A stretch of 64,000 bases of DNA from Pseudomonadota bacterium (GCA_020161655.1 JAIUPC010000014.1:62001-126000); one strand, 5' to 3'; shown: positions 47,046 to 55,745, counted from the first letter of the stretch. Numbers and translations are program-made. The notes: generated by a model not told the origin, from the sequence alone.

Positions 47046-47768
47046 ATGAAAAAACTTCTTATCGCCGCCGCAGCGCTTGCGCTGACTGCCGGCCTTGCCG
47101 GCGCTCAGACCGTTCGCCTCGGTACCGAGGGCGCCTACCCTCCGTTCAACTTCATCAATGACAAGGGTGAGGTCGACGGGTTCGAGCGGGAACTGGGCGA
47201 CGAGCTTTGCAAGCGCGCCGAACTGACCTGCGAATGGGTCACCAACGAATGGGATTCGATCATCCCGAACCTCGTTTCCGGCAACTACGACACCATCATC
47301 GCCGGCATGTCGATCACCGAGGAGCGCGACAAGGTCATCGACTTCACCCAGAACTACTATCCGCCGGCCTCCTCGGCCTATGTCGCGCTGAAAGCCGATG
47401 CCGACATCAAGGGTGGCGTCGTCGCGGCGCAGACCGCAACGATCCAGGCCGGACATGTCGCGGAAAGTGGCGCGACGCTTCTGGAATATCCGACGCCGGA
47501 TGAAACCATCGCCGCCGTCCGCAACGGCGAGGCGGATGCGGTCTTTGCCGACAAGGACTACCTCAAGCCGTTCGTCGAGGAATCCAATGGCGAGCTTATG
47601 TTCGTCGGCGAGGAAATCCAGCTTGGCGGTGGCGTCGGCATGGGGCTTCGTGAAAGCGACGCCGAACTGAAGGGCAAGTTCGACACCGCCATTCAGGCGA
47701 TGAAGGACGACGGTACGCTGAACACGCTTCTCAAGAAGTGGTTCGGCGACGAAACTCCCCTCTTCTGA
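47046..47768 (+). CDS. Periplasmic amino-acid/opine-type binding protein
   Basis: Family 3 solute-binding protein (240 residues) with a signal peptide MKKLLIAAAALALTAGLAGA cut before QT. The mature part has the hallmarks VRLGTEGAYPPFNFINDKGE, VDGFERELGDELCKRAELTC, IIPNLVSGNYDTIIAGMSIT and GMGLRESDAELKGKFDTAIQ. The binding pocket resembles lysine/arginine/ornithine-type proteins, but an amine ligand is equally possible given the gamma-glutamyl ligases encoded next door. Cognate receptor of the ABC importer genes on both sides. Confidence 0.92.
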   Translation: MKKLLIAAAALALTAGLAGAQTVRLGTEGAYPPFNFINDKGEVDGFERELGDELCKRAELTCEWVTNEWDSIIPNLVSGNYDTIIAGMSITEERDKVIDFTQNYYPPASSAYVALKADADIKGGVVAAQTATIQAGHVAESGATLLEYPTPDETIAAVRNGEADAVFADKDYLKPFVEESNGELMFVGEEIQLGGGVGMGLRESDAELKGKFDTAIQAMKDDGTLNTLLKKWFGDETPLF

Positions 47769-47816
47769 GACCGGCGGGCGGGGCCCCAGCGCCCCGCCCC
47801 CTGACCAACACAGAAA

Positions 47817-48698
47817 ATGTTCGCATCCTGCGCAGATCCGTCAACGCTTGAAGGCCTGAGCTGGCTTCTTTGCTATCTCACCTCGGGAAAGCACATCCTT
47901 TTCTACATCTCGATCGGGACCGTGCTCACGCTGCTTGTCATCACGGCTCCGGCGGCGCTTGCCTTCGGTTTTGGCGGCGCGATGGCGGCACGGTCGCAAT
48001 TCGCGCCGCTTCGCTGGATCGGCAAGGCCTATACCTCGATGGTGCGCGGCGTCCCCGACATCATCTTCTTCCTCTTCGTGCCGATCGCACTCGACCAGCT
48101 CTTCGAATTCATCCGCCACAAGGCGAAATGCCCCGACTGGGACCAGCCCATCTGGCAGGGAAGCGATTTTGTCGTCTGTCCCGCAGCGAAACTGCCCCTG
48201 TCCACCAGCGAGCAATGGGTTCATGAGACCTACGGCTTCTTCATGGCCGTCCTTGCCTTCGCCATCGTCTTCGGCGCTTTCGCGGCAAACGTGATCTATG
48301 GCGCGATGAACGCCGTGCCGCGCGCGCAGATGGAAACCGCCGAGGCTTACGGCATGAGCCACCGCCAGGCCTTCCGGCGCATCCTCGTGCCGCAGATGTG
48401 GGTCTATGCGCTGCCCGGCCTTTCGAACCTCTGGATGATCCTCATCAAAGCGACGCCGCTTCTCTTCGTTCTCGGCGTGCGCGACATCGTCTATTGGGCG
48501 CGGGAGCTCGGCGGGTCGAAGACCTCGGCCTATGAATATCCCCATCCTGACTGGCGGCTTTACTACTTCCTCGCCCTCCTGGCCTTCTACCTCATCATGA
48601 CCAGCCTTTCCGAACGTGTCCTGCGCCGCATCAGCGCGCGCCTGAGCAAGGGCCAGGCGACGATGGCCGGCGAACAGCAGAGGAAGGCCGCGGCATGA
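47817..48698 (+). CDS. ABC transporter permease (HisQ-like)
   Basis: Inner-membrane permease of the polar amino-acid type, 293 residues, with about five or six membrane helices. The EAA loop is METAEAYGMSHRQAFRRILV followed by PQMWVYALPGLSNLWM. An extra soluble loop with cysteines (KAKCPDWDQPIWQGSDFVVC) between early helices makes it longer than classic HisQ. The last four bases overlap the next permease gene. Confidence 0.92.
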   Translation: MFASCADPSTLEGLSWLLCYLTSGKHILFYISIGTVLTLLVITAPAALAFGFGGAMAARSQFAPLRWIGKAYTSMVRGVPDIIFFLFVPIALDQLFEFIRHKAKCPDWDQPIWQGSDFVVCPAAKLPLSTSEQWVHETYGFFMAVLAFAIVFGAFAANVIYGAMNAVPRAQMETAEAYGMSHRQAFRRILVPQMWVYALPGLSNLWMILIKATPLLFVLGVRDIVYWARELGGSKTSAYEYPHPDWRLYYFLALLAFYLIMTSLSERVLRRISARLSKGQATMAGEQQRKAAA

Positions 48699-49534
48699 CC
48701 TGCTGGGAAACATTTGAGGCCTACGGCCTGCGGTCCATCGGCCTTGGCGAACGGCTTCTGCCGAAGACCGGATTCACCCTCTGCGAACACGTTGTTCTGA
48801 TCGGCTCCGGGTTGGTCTGGAACCTCTACTTCGGCATCCTCGCGCTTTTCTTCGGCTTCTTCCTTGCCAATGCCGTGGCGTTGGCCAAGGCCAGCGCCAA
48901 CCCCTGGCTCAGGAAACCCGCCGAGTGGTTCATCTACGTGTTCCGCGGATCGCCGCTCTTCATCCAGTTTTTCCTCGCCTACGAGACCTTCGTGCTTCTG
49001 CCGCGTGCCGGCATCGACATACCGCTGGGTTTCACCACGATCACCATCGCGACCTCGTGGCTGTCGAAGGCCTGGGCCGGGGCGCTGCTGGTCCTCTTCC
49101 TCAACACCGCCGCCTATTCGGCCGAGATCTTCTACGGTGCACTGCGGTCCGTGCCGAAGGGCGACATCGAAGCGGCGGACGCCTACGGCATGTCAGGCTG
49201 GTCGCGCTTCCGGCGCATCCTCTGGCCGACGATGCTGCGGCTGGCCTGGCCGGCCTATACCAACGAGGCGATCTTCCTTTTCCACGCGACCACGCTGGTG
49301 TTCTTCTCGGGCTTTCCATCCTTCCAGCAACGGGGCGACAGCCTCTACTACGCGAACTACTTCGCGTCGCAGACCTTCAACCCTTTCATCGCCTATCCGG
49401 TCATCGCGATCTACTTCATCCTCCTGACCCTGATCGTCATCACCCTTTTCGGCATCGTCAACCGGCGGCTGAACCGGCATCTGCCGCAGGCAAATCGCAG
49501 CAGAATTCGCTTGCGTCCACAGCTGATCCGATAG
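48695..49534 (+). CDS. ABC transporter permease (HisM-like)
   Basis: Second permease of the importer, 279 residues. Its EAA loop is IEAADAYGMSGWSRFRRILW followed by PTMLRLAWPAYTNEAIF. The early motif YVFRGSPLFIQFFLAYE is typical of this class. ATGA overlap with the upstream permease indicates coupled translation and a heterodimeric membrane domain. It is followed by a 188-bp gap with paired TTTGATCAAA sites before the first glutamine-synthetase-like gene. Confidence 0.93.
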   Translation: MTCWETFEAYGLRSIGLGERLLPKTGFTLCEHVVLIGSGLVWNLYFGILALFFGFFLANAVALAKASANPWLRKPAEWFIYVFRGSPLFIQFFLAYETFVLLPRAGIDIPLGFTTITIATSWLSKAWAGALLVLFLNTAAYSAEIFYGALRSVPKGDIEAADAYGMSGWSRFRRILWPTMLRLAWPAYTNEAIFLFHATTLVFFSGFPSFQQRGDSLYYANYFASQTFNPFIAYPVIAIYFILLTLIVITLFGIVNRRLNRHLPQANRSRIRLRPQLIR

Positions 49535-49542
49535 TATCCAGT

Positions 49543-49554
49543 ATTTGATCAAAT
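49543..49554. promoter_or_regulatory. Palindromic operator candidate ATTTGATCAAAT
   Basis: Perfect 12-bp palindrome just after the permease stop. Its core TTTGATCAAA recurs at 49619-49628, 75 bp away centre to centre, about seven helical turns. This suggests a dimeric regulator controlling the downstream ligase genes. Confidence 0.5.
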
Positions 49555-49618
49555 TTTCAGGCTGCCGGAATAGCTAATTTCCGGACAATTGCACCGGGTC
49601 ATTGCTGGTGACGGCCGA

Positions 49619-49628
49619 TTTGATCAAA
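49619..49628. promoter_or_regulatory. Second copy of TTTGATCAAA
   Basis: 10-bp palindrome, followed by AAAGTG and the hairpin GGCCCA-AGGGCA-TGGGCC (about 49637-49654). It lies 95 bp before the first glutamine-synthetase-like start. Between the two copies is another inverted pair, CCGGAA/TTCCGG (49565 and 49579). Confidence 0.45.
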
Positions 49629-49722
49629 AAGTGAAAGGCCCAAGGGCATGGGCCGTTTCTGCCGCTGGCGCCGCTAGGCCTGCCGGGGCGGTTTCGGGCC
49701 AGACCTGGCATCTGGTGAGACT

Positions 49723-51057
49723 ATGAAGAACTGGCTCAGAAAGCACCAAGAGGTGCGTACGATCCGTGTGGCCGCTGCCGACATCAACGGCCAGCCGCGC
49801 GGCAAACGCGTTCCCGTCCGCTTCGCCGATGCGGTGGTCGAGAACGGCACGCGATTCCCCATGTCCGTCCTCAACCTCGACATCTGGGGCGAGGATATCG
49901 AGGACAGCCCGCTTGTCTTCGAAAGCGGCGATGCCGACGGCATCCTGAAACCGACCGAGCGTGGCTTCATGCCAATGCCCTGGCTCGACGCACCGACCGC
50001 GCTTCTGCCGATCTGGATGTTCCGCGAGAACGGCAAGCCCTACGAGGGCGATCCGCGCCACGCGCTCGCGGCGGTCATCGACCGCTACAAGGCGCGCGGC
50101 CTGACCCCGGTCTGCGCCATGGAGCTCGAGTTCTACCTGATCGACGACAGCGGCAAGACCCTTCAGGTTCCGCCCTCGCCCCGCTCCGGCAAGCGCCGGA
50201 AAGCGGCGGAGATCATGTCGATCCGCGCGCTCGATGCCTTCGACACCTTCTTCACCGATCTCTATGACGCCTGCGAGGCGATGGATATTCCGGCCGACAC
50301 CGCCATCTCGGAATCCGGTCTTGGCCAGTTCGAGATCAACCTGATGCACACCGACGACGCCTTGCGCGCCGCCGATGATGCCTGGCTTTTCAAGCTTCTG
50401 GTCAAGGGCCTCGCCCGCCGCCACGGCTTCGCCGCCAGCTTCATGGCCAAGCCCTATGCCGACTATTCCGGCAACGGGCTGCACACCCACTTCTCGATCA
50501 TCGACAAGGAAGGCACCAACGTCTTCGACAACGGCGGCACCGAAGGCTCTCCGCTGCTGATGAACGCGGTGGCGGGCTGCCTTGCCGCGATGCATGACAG
50601 CGCGCTGATCTTCGCGCCGCATGACAACAGCTATGAACGGCTGGTGCCCGAGGCGCATGCCCCGAACGCGATCTGCTGGGCCTATGAAAACCGGACCTCG
50701 GCAATCCGCATCCCCTCCGGCAACCCCAAGGCGCGGCGGATCGAGCATCGGGTGGCAGGCGGCGACGTGAACCCCTACCTCCTTCTCGCGGCGATCCTTG
50801 GCGCGGCGCTCATCGGCATCGAAGAGGGCATGACACCGCCTGCGCCGATCACCGGCAACGCCTATGCGCTCGACCTGCCGCTCCTGCCTGAGACCTGGCA
50901 GGAAGCGATCGACATCTTCGAGAAAAGCCCGGTGATCCGGAAGATCTTCCCGCAGGAACTGATCCACAACCTCGTCATGACCAAGCGTCAGGAACTGCGC
51001 TACATCGACGAGCTGACGCCCGAAGAGAAGATCGAAATCTACCTCGATACGGTGTGA
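49723..51057 (+). CDS. Glutamine-synthetase-like gamma-glutamyl ligase 1
   Basis: A 444-residue member of the PuuA/GlnT branch, which ligates glutamate to amines rather than ammonia. Active-site motifs are VCAMELEFYLID, ISESGLGQFEINLM, NGLHTHFSIIDKEG, WAYENRTSAIRIPS and RRIEHRVAGGDVNPYLLLAA. The N-terminal beta-grasp (VAAADINGQPRGKRVPV) is the usual one. No adenylylation tyrosine motif is evident at the C-terminus. It is one of two such ligases in this cluster; with the importer upstream and the hydrolase downstream it probably takes part in gamma-glutamylated amine catabolism. Substrate not known. Confidence 0.9.
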   Translation: MKNWLRKHQEVRTIRVAAADINGQPRGKRVPVRFADAVVENGTRFPMSVLNLDIWGEDIEDSPLVFESGDADGILKPTERGFMPMPWLDAPTALLPIWMFRENGKPYEGDPRHALAAVIDRYKARGLTPVCAMELEFYLIDDSGKTLQVPPSPRSGKRRKAAEIMSIRALDAFDTFFTDLYDACEAMDIPADTAISESGLGQFEINLMHTDDALRAADDAWLFKLLVKGLARRHGFAASFMAKPYADYSGNGLHTHFSIIDKEGTNVFDNGGTEGSPLLMNAVAGCLAAMHDSALIFAPHDNSYERLVPEAHAPNAICWAYENRTSAIRIPSGNPKARRIEHRVAGGDVNPYLLLAAILGAALIGIEEGMTPPAPITGNAYALDLPLLPETWQEAIDIFEKSPVIRKIFPQELIHNLVMTKRQELRYIDELTPEEKIEIYLDTV

Positions 51058-51129
51058 CCCGGCCCGGTGCCGCTTGCACGGCGGCACCGCCCGGCGCTAC
51101 GCTTCGACCAAACGGACCAAAGGCAAGAC

Positions 51130-51810
51130 ATGAAGATCGGCATCCTTCAGACCGGACAGGCGCCCGACATGCTGCGCGAGGCATCGGGCGACTATCCCGA
51201 CATGTTCGCGCGGCTGCTCGCCGCCCGTGGCCTCGACTTCAAGACCTACCTTGTCGAGGCGATGGACTTCCCGTCGGGTATCCATGACTGCGACGGCTGG
51301 CTTATCACCGGCTCGCGCCATGGTGCCTATGAGGACCATCCCTTCATCAAGCCGCTGGAAGATTTCATCCGCGGCGCCTATGCCGAAAAAGTGCCGATGG
51401 TCGGCATCTGCTTTGGCCACCAGATCATAGCGCAAGCCCTTGGCGGCAAGGTCGAACGCTTTGACGGCGGCTGGTCCGTGGGCCCGACCGACTACGACTT
51501 CGGCGGTGACAAGGTGACGATGAACGCCTGGCACCGTGATCAGGTGACGGAACTTCCGCCGGATGCGGAACGGGTTGCCACCAACGAATTCTGCGAGAAT
51601 GCCGCGCTGGTCTACGGCGACCGCGCCTTCACCGTGCAGGCCCACCCTGAGTTTACCGACGATTTCGTCGACGGGCTGATGAAGACACGCGGCAAGGGCC
51701 TTGTGCCCGACAACCTCATGGCGGCGGCCGCGGAGCGCCTCGGCCGCCCCAATTCTTCTCCCGCGGTCGCCGACCGGATCGCGGATTTCTTCAAGCAAAA
51801 TCGCAACTGA
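51130..51810 (+). CDS. Class I glutamine amidotransferase, probable gamma-glutamyl hydrolase
   Basis: A 226-residue stand-alone class I amidotransferase. The start is ATG 51130 (MKIGILQTGQAPDMLREASG) with AAAGGCAAGA upstream. The nucleophile is Cys94 in GICFGHQIIAQALGG and the other triad residues are His172/Glu174 in QAHPEFT. There is no synthetase partner domain. Related stand-alone enzymes hydrolyse gamma-glutamyl peptides or gamma-glutamyl-GABA. Lying between two gamma-glutamyl ligase genes, it is best read as the enzyme that removes glutamate at the end of the route. This is an inference from context. Confidence 0.87.
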   Translation: MKIGILQTGQAPDMLREASGDYPDMFARLLAARGLDFKTYLVEAMDFPSGIHDCDGWLITGSRHGAYEDHPFIKPLEDFIRGAYAEKVPMVGICFGHQIIAQALGGKVERFDGGWSVGPTDYDFGGDKVTMNAWHRDQVTELPPDAERVATNEFCENAALVYGDRAFTVQAHPEFTDDFVDGLMKTRGKGLVPDNLMAAAAERLGRPNSSPAVADRIADFFKQNRN

Positions 51811-51824
51811 CAACAGTGTGAGTC

Positions 51825-53183
51825 ATGGCCGACTGGACCAATAAACTGCCTCAAGCAGCACAGGAATATATTGCCGGACGCCGGTTGGACGAGGTCGAAT
51901 GCCTCGTCGCCGACCTCGCCGGCGTGGCGAAAGGCAAGGCGATGCCCGCCTTCAAGTTCGGCAAGCAGAAGTTCTTTCACCTGCCGAATTCGATCTTCGC
52001 CCAGACAATTACCGGCGACTATGCCGACATGCCCGACGAAAGCGAATTCACCGAACCGGACATGGTGCTGACGCCCGACTACTCGACGGCGACAGCCGTG
52101 CCGTGGAACCCCGATGCGGCGCTCCAGGTCATCCATGACGTCCTCGATCAGGAGGGTAAACCGGTGGCAATGGCGCCCCGGAACGTCCTGAAGCGCATGG
52201 TCGAGCTTTATGCCGCGGAAGGCTGGAAGCCGATCGTCGCGCCCGAGATGGAATTCTACATCGTCGCCCGCAACATCGACCCGAACCAGCCGGTGATCCC
52301 GCCGATCGGGCGGTCCGGCCGGCGCATGATGGCGAACCAGGCCTATTCGATGTCCGCCGTCGACGAATACGGCCGGGTGATCGACGACATCTATGACTTT
52401 GCCGAGGCGCAGGGGCTTGAGATCGACGGCATCGTTCAGGAAGGCGGCGCCGGTCAGGTCGAGCTGAACCTGAGCCACGGCGATCCGGTGATGCTTGCCG
52501 ACGAGGTCTTCTACTTCAAGCGCCTGATCCGCGAGGCGGCGCTTCGCCACGACTGCTTTGCCACCTTCATGGCCAAGCCGATCGAGGGCGAACCCGGCAG
52601 CGCCATGCATATCCACCAGTCGGTGGCAGACCTGAAGACCGGCAAGAACATCTTCTCGGATGCGAAGGGCAAGGAAACCGACGCCTTCATGCATTTCATT
52701 GCCGGCATGCAGAACTACCTGCCCGCCGTCGTGGCGCTGATGGCGCCTTACGTGAACTCCTACCGCCGCTATGTCCCGGACTTCTCCGCGCCGATCAATC
52801 TCGAATGGGGGCGCGACAACCGGACGACCGGCCTTCGCGTTCCGATCTCCGACCCTGCCGGGCGGCGGCTGGAAAACCGCCTGCCGGGAATGGACTGCAA
52901 CCCCTATCTCGGCATCGTGGCCACGCTCGTCTGCGGCTATCTTGGCCTCAAGGAAAAGAAGATGCCGCGGCCCGAGATCAAGGGGAACGCCTATATCAAC
53001 GCCGACGAACTGCCGACGACACTCGGCGATGCGCTCGACCTATTCTCCGAATGCGCGCCGGTGCGCGAGGTGCTGACGCCCGAGTTCTGCGACATCTACG
53101 AGGCGGTCAAAAGGAACGAGTACAAGGAGTTCCTCCAGGTCATCAGCCCCTGGGAACGCGAACACCTTCTGCTGAACGTATAG
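51825..53183 (+). CDS. Glutamine-synthetase-like gamma-glutamyl ligase 2
   Basis: A 452-residue PuuA-like ligase clearly different from ligase 1. Motifs: VAPEMEFYIVARN, QEGGAGQVELNLSHGDP, PGSAMHIHQSVADL, WGRDNRTTGLRVPISDP and RRLENRLPGMDCNPYLGIVA. The last motif has LPGMD where ligase 1 has VAGGD, which suggests a different amine pocket. It starts 14 bp after the amidotransferase stop, and is followed by a hairpin terminator, so it probably ends the main transcript. Confidence 0.9.
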   Translation: MADWTNKLPQAAQEYIAGRRLDEVECLVADLAGVAKGKAMPAFKFGKQKFFHLPNSIFAQTITGDYADMPDESEFTEPDMVLTPDYSTATAVPWNPDAALQVIHDVLDQEGKPVAMAPRNVLKRMVELYAAEGWKPIVAPEMEFYIVARNIDPNQPVIPPIGRSGRRMMANQAYSMSAVDEYGRVIDDIYDFAEAQGLEIDGIVQEGGAGQVELNLSHGDPVMLADEVFYFKRLIREAALRHDCFATFMAKPIEGEPGSAMHIHQSVADLKTGKNIFSDAKGKETDAFMHFIAGMQNYLPAVVALMAPYVNSYRRYVPDFSAPINLEWGRDNRTTGLRVPISDPAGRRLENRLPGMDCNPYLGIVATLVCGYLGLKEKKMPRPEIKGNAYINADELPTTLGDALDLFSECAPVREVLTPEFCDIYEAVKRNEYKEFLQVISPWEREHLLLNV

Positions 53184-53204
53184 GCGGATTGTCACCGAAA
53201 TTTC

Positions 53205-53228
53205 ACAGGCCGCCTTCGGGCGGCCTGT
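53205..53228 (+). terminator. Terminator hairpin after ligase 2
   Basis: Perfect 10-bp stem ACAGGCCGCC-TTCG-GGCGGCCTGT with an ultra-stable UUCG loop, followed by GGCCTTTCC. The T-run is short, so it may only partly stop transcription into the aminotransferase gene. Confidence 0.7.
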
Positions 53229-53286
53229 GGCCTTTCCGGCCTCCATGAGCTAAGGATTTCTGAAATCCGAGGTTTCAAAAAGGCAA

Positions 53287-54492
53287 ATGATGGCTCCGGA
53301 CACTGCGACGCTCCGCCCCGCCAAGACCCCCGACGTGCATCAGGCCGAACCGATCCCCGCCGCCGCGCGGGCCGAGATCGACAGGCTTCTCGCGACGGGC
53401 GATCTCTTCCGCTACACCGCGCCCGAGGGCGCGCCGGTGGCGCAGCTTGAGGCGGAATTCGCTGATTTCCTCGGTTCGCGCTACGCGCTTGCCGTCGCCT
53501 CCTGCTCCGCAGCACTTTTCCTTGCGCTGAAAGCCCTCGATCTGCCGCGCGGCGCCCGCGTGCTGATCCCGGCCTTCACCTTCGCCGCCGTTCCTTCTGC
53601 CGTTGTCCACGCCGATTGCGTGCCGGTCCTTGTCGAGGTCGGTGAGACGCTGCGCATCGACCTTGACGACTTCCATGCCAAGCTCGAAACGGCGGATGCC
53701 GTCCTCATCAGCCACATGCGCGGCCATACCTCGGACATGGATGCGATCATGGCGGCCTGTGATGCCAGGGGCATTCCGGTGATCGAGGATGCCGCCCATT
53801 CGCTCGGCACGCTCTGGTCGGGGCGGAAGATCGGCACGCTCGGCAAGATCGGCTGCTTTTCGTTCCAGTCCTACAAGATGGTGAATGCCGGCGAAGGCGG
53901 GATGTTCGTCACGGACGATCCGGAGCTTGCCGCCCGCGCCGTCATCATGTCGGGCGCCTATGAGTACAACTGGAAAAAGCACCCCGGCCTGCAGAACAGC
54001 TTTCACCACTGGCAGAACAAGCTGCCGCTTTACAACATGCGGATGCAGAATCTCTCCGCCGCCGTCATCCGCCCGCAGATCCCGGAGATTCCGGCCCGGG
54101 TCGCAGCCGGGCAGCGCGGCCACGACCGGGTTGCGGCCAGGCTCGCCCAACATCCGTGGTTCGAGGTGCCCCCCGCCCTGCCGCAGGAAGAACGTGCGCC
54201 CGACTCGCTCCAGTTCCTGCTGCGCGGGTTCGACAGCGACGAGGATGCCCGCGCCTTTCTCGACGCGGCGGCACGGCGTGGCGTTGCAGTGCAGATCTTC
54301 GGCCTTTCGCCCGACAATGCCCGGGCTTTCTGGAACTGGCAGTTCCTCGGCGACCTGCCCGACCTGCCGGTGACGCGCGCCATGCTGATGCGGGCCTGTG
54401 ACCTGCGCCTGCCGACACGCCTCAGCGAAGCCGACCTCGACCATATCGCCGAGGGGCTGATCGCGGCGGCAGCCGAAGTGCAGCGCGGCTGA
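53287..54492 (+). CDS. DegT/DnrJ/EryC1-family aminotransferase
   Basis: A 401-residue PLP aminotransferase. The Schiff-base lysine is Lys197 in SFQSYKMVNAGEGGMF; Asp168 in IPVIEDAAHSLG pairs with the pyridine nitrogen. The fold-defining N-terminal part LGSRYALAVASCSAALFLAL and PAFTFAAVPSAVVHADCVPV are standard. DegT enzymes usually act on nucleotide sugars, but no sugar gene is nearby; here it follows the gamma-glutamyl ligase cluster, so it might act on an amine intermediate or on an amino-inositol. Start ATG 53287; a second Met follows. Confidence 0.87.
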   Translation: MMAPDTATLRPAKTPDVHQAEPIPAAARAEIDRLLATGDLFRYTAPEGAPVAQLEAEFADFLGSRYALAVASCSAALFLALKALDLPRGARVLIPAFTFAAVPSAVVHADCVPVLVEVGETLRIDLDDFHAKLETADAVLISHMRGHTSDMDAIMAACDARGIPVIEDAAHSLGTLWSGRKIGTLGKIGCFSFQSYKMVNAGEGGMFVTDDPELAARAVIMSGAYEYNWKKHPGLQNSFHHWQNKLPLYNMRMQNLSAAVIRPQIPEIPARVAAGQRGHDRVAARLAQHPWFEVPPALPQEERAPDSLQFLLRGFDSDEDARAFLDAAARRGVAVQIFGLSPDNARAFWNWQFLGDLPDLPVTRAMLMRACDLRLPTRLSEADLDHIAEGLIAAAAEVQRG

Positions 54493-54501
54493 CGCCGGGG
54501 G

Positions 54502-55083
54502 TCAGAGCTTCGACAGCTTGGTCTGCAACTCGGCCAGCTGCTTCTTGATCTGCGCCAGGTCGTCGCCGTCCTGCGCCTTGGCCTTGGCCTTAGGCTTCGC
54601 CTCGACCTCGGTCTCATCGTCGATCTCGGGGCCGGAGGATTTTCCGAACCCGCCCATCACCGATTTCAGGAAGGCCTGCTGCTGGCGCTGAAGCGCTTCG
54701 AAACCGGGCATGGAGGCCATCGGATTCGGGAAGGTGGTCATGTTTTCCATCAGCTTGGACTGGCCTTCCCGCAGCATCTCGAAACTGGCGGCCAGGAACT
54801 GCGGCACCACGCTTTGCGCCTGGGTCGTGTAGCTCCGCACCAGATCGGTCAGCACATCGACCGGCAGCACGCTTTCGCCCCGGCTTTCATGTTCCGCGAT
54901 GATCTGCAGCAGATACTGCCGCGTCAGGTCGTCGCCGGACTTGAGGTCGACGATGCTGACCTCGCGCCCGTCGCGGATGAAGGCGGCAATATCCTCAAGC
55001 GTCACATAGTCGCTCGTCTCGGTATTGTAGAGGCGCCGGCTGGCGTAGCGCTTGATCAGCAGCGGCTTGGCGTCGTCCGCCAT
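54502..55083 (-). CDS. phaR: Polyhydroxyalkanoate synthesis repressor PhaR
   Basis: DNA- and PHB-binding repressor that controls phasin and PHA genes. The start is ATG 55083 (MADDAKPLLIKRYASRRLYN). The 193 residues have the PhaR N-terminal DNA-binding domain (KRYASRRLYNTETSDYVTLE, IAAFIRDGREVSIVDLKSGD), the PHB accumulation regulatory domain (TRQYLLQIIAEHESRGESVL), and a Lys/Ala-rich, coiled C-terminus (QIKKQLAELQTKLSKL). A PhaR-type site lies just upstream, which points to autoregulation. Confidence 0.95.
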   Translation of the reverse strand: MADDAKPLLIKRYASRRLYNTETSDYVTLEDIAAFIRDGREVSIVDLKSGDDLTRQYLLQIIAEHESRGESVLPVDVLTDLVRSYTTQAQSVVPQFLAASFEMLREGQSKLMENMTTFPNPMASMPGFEALQRQQQAFLKSVMGGFGKSSGPEIDDETEVEAKPKAKAKAQDGDDLAQIKKQLAELQTKLSKL

Positions 55084-55111
55084 GTCCGTTCTCCCCGGTC
55101 TCATTTGTTTG

Positions 55112-55123
55112 GCATTGCAGCAA
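55112..55123. promoter_or_regulatory. Putative PhaR site upstream of phaR
   Basis: GCATTGCAGCAA, identical over 12 bases to a site upstream of phaP (55832-55843). Its core TTGC-A-GCAA is symmetrical. PhaR proteins of this group bind TGC-rich palindromes, so this probably provides autoregulation. Confidence 0.6.
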
Positions 55124-55215
55124 GATTAGGCCGCGCCGCAAAAAACTCAACAGAAAGAAGCGGCGAATGCCCTTGACCGATGGGAAAGTCGCGGCCGGCA
55201 TCGACTGCAGGCAAA

Positions 55216-55246
55216 GAAAAAGGCGGGCGCCCCAGGGGCACCCGCC
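55216..55246 (-). terminator. Rho-independent terminator after phaP
   Basis: On the minus strand GGCGGGTGCCCCTGGGGCGC then CCGCC, followed by TTTTTC. The stem has one mismatch. It lies 50 bp after the phaP stop and isolates the phasin transcript from phaR. Confidence 0.83.
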
Positions 55247-55295
55247 AGTATGACCGTCCGACAGGGAGGATTGCGGAGGTCTCGTCCGTAAAGTC

Positions 55296-55745
55296 TTACT
55301 TCACCGAAGCGGCGGCTTTTTTCGCAGCCGTGGTGACTTCGACCGAAGCTTTCTTGACCGCAGCGGTCGCGTCTTCGGAGAAGTCCTTGCCGGCGGCGAG
55401 CATCAGCTCGACGGTTTCCATCTGGGCTTTCTTCGCGATCTCGGCGAAGGCAGCGAGGTTCTCGGCAGCCATTTCGGCAGCGGCCGAAGCGAAGTCGCTC
55501 AGCGCTTTCGAGTATTCAGCGGGCTCTTCGCGGACTTTGGTCAGCGAGCCGACTTTCGAGATGGTCTCTTTCGTCCACTTGGACGAGATCTCGCTCGACT
55601 TCTCAGCGGCTTCGAGGGCGACCTTGGTCACGCGCTCGCCGAGAACGGCGGAGGTCTTGAAGGTGTCCTGCAGCGCTTTCGCGTCGAAGGGGAAGGAAGC
55701 GGCCATGTCCTGCATGACTTTGGTGAAGTCTTGGGTCTTCTGCAT
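55296..55745 (-). CDS. phaP: Phasin
   Basis: Granule-coating protein that covers polyhydroxyalkanoate inclusions and controls their size. The start is ATG 55745 (MQKTQDFTKVMQDMAASFPF); the longer frame upstream is not phasin-like. The 149 residues are almost all amphipathic helix, rich in Ala/Lys/Glu (VALEAAEKSSEISSKWTKET, AAAEMAAENLAAFAEIAKKA, KKASVEVTTAAKKAAASVK), as expected for the Phasin_2 family. Two PhaR-type sites precede it and a strong terminator follows, which fits a highly expressed, PHB-induced gene. Confidence 0.93.
   Translation of the reverse strand: MQKTQDFTKVMQDMAASFPFDAKALQDTFKTSAVLGERVTKVALEAAEKSSEISSKWTKETISKVGSLTKVREEPAEYSKALSDFASAAAEMAAENLAAFAEIAKKAQMETVELMLAAGKDFSEDATAAVKKASVEVTTAAKKAAASVK

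Noticed and set aside
49544-49628. FNR/FixK sites for the TTTGATCAAA pair
   Set aside because: The half-sites abut with no 4-bp spacer, so they do not fit TTGAT-N4-ATCAA.
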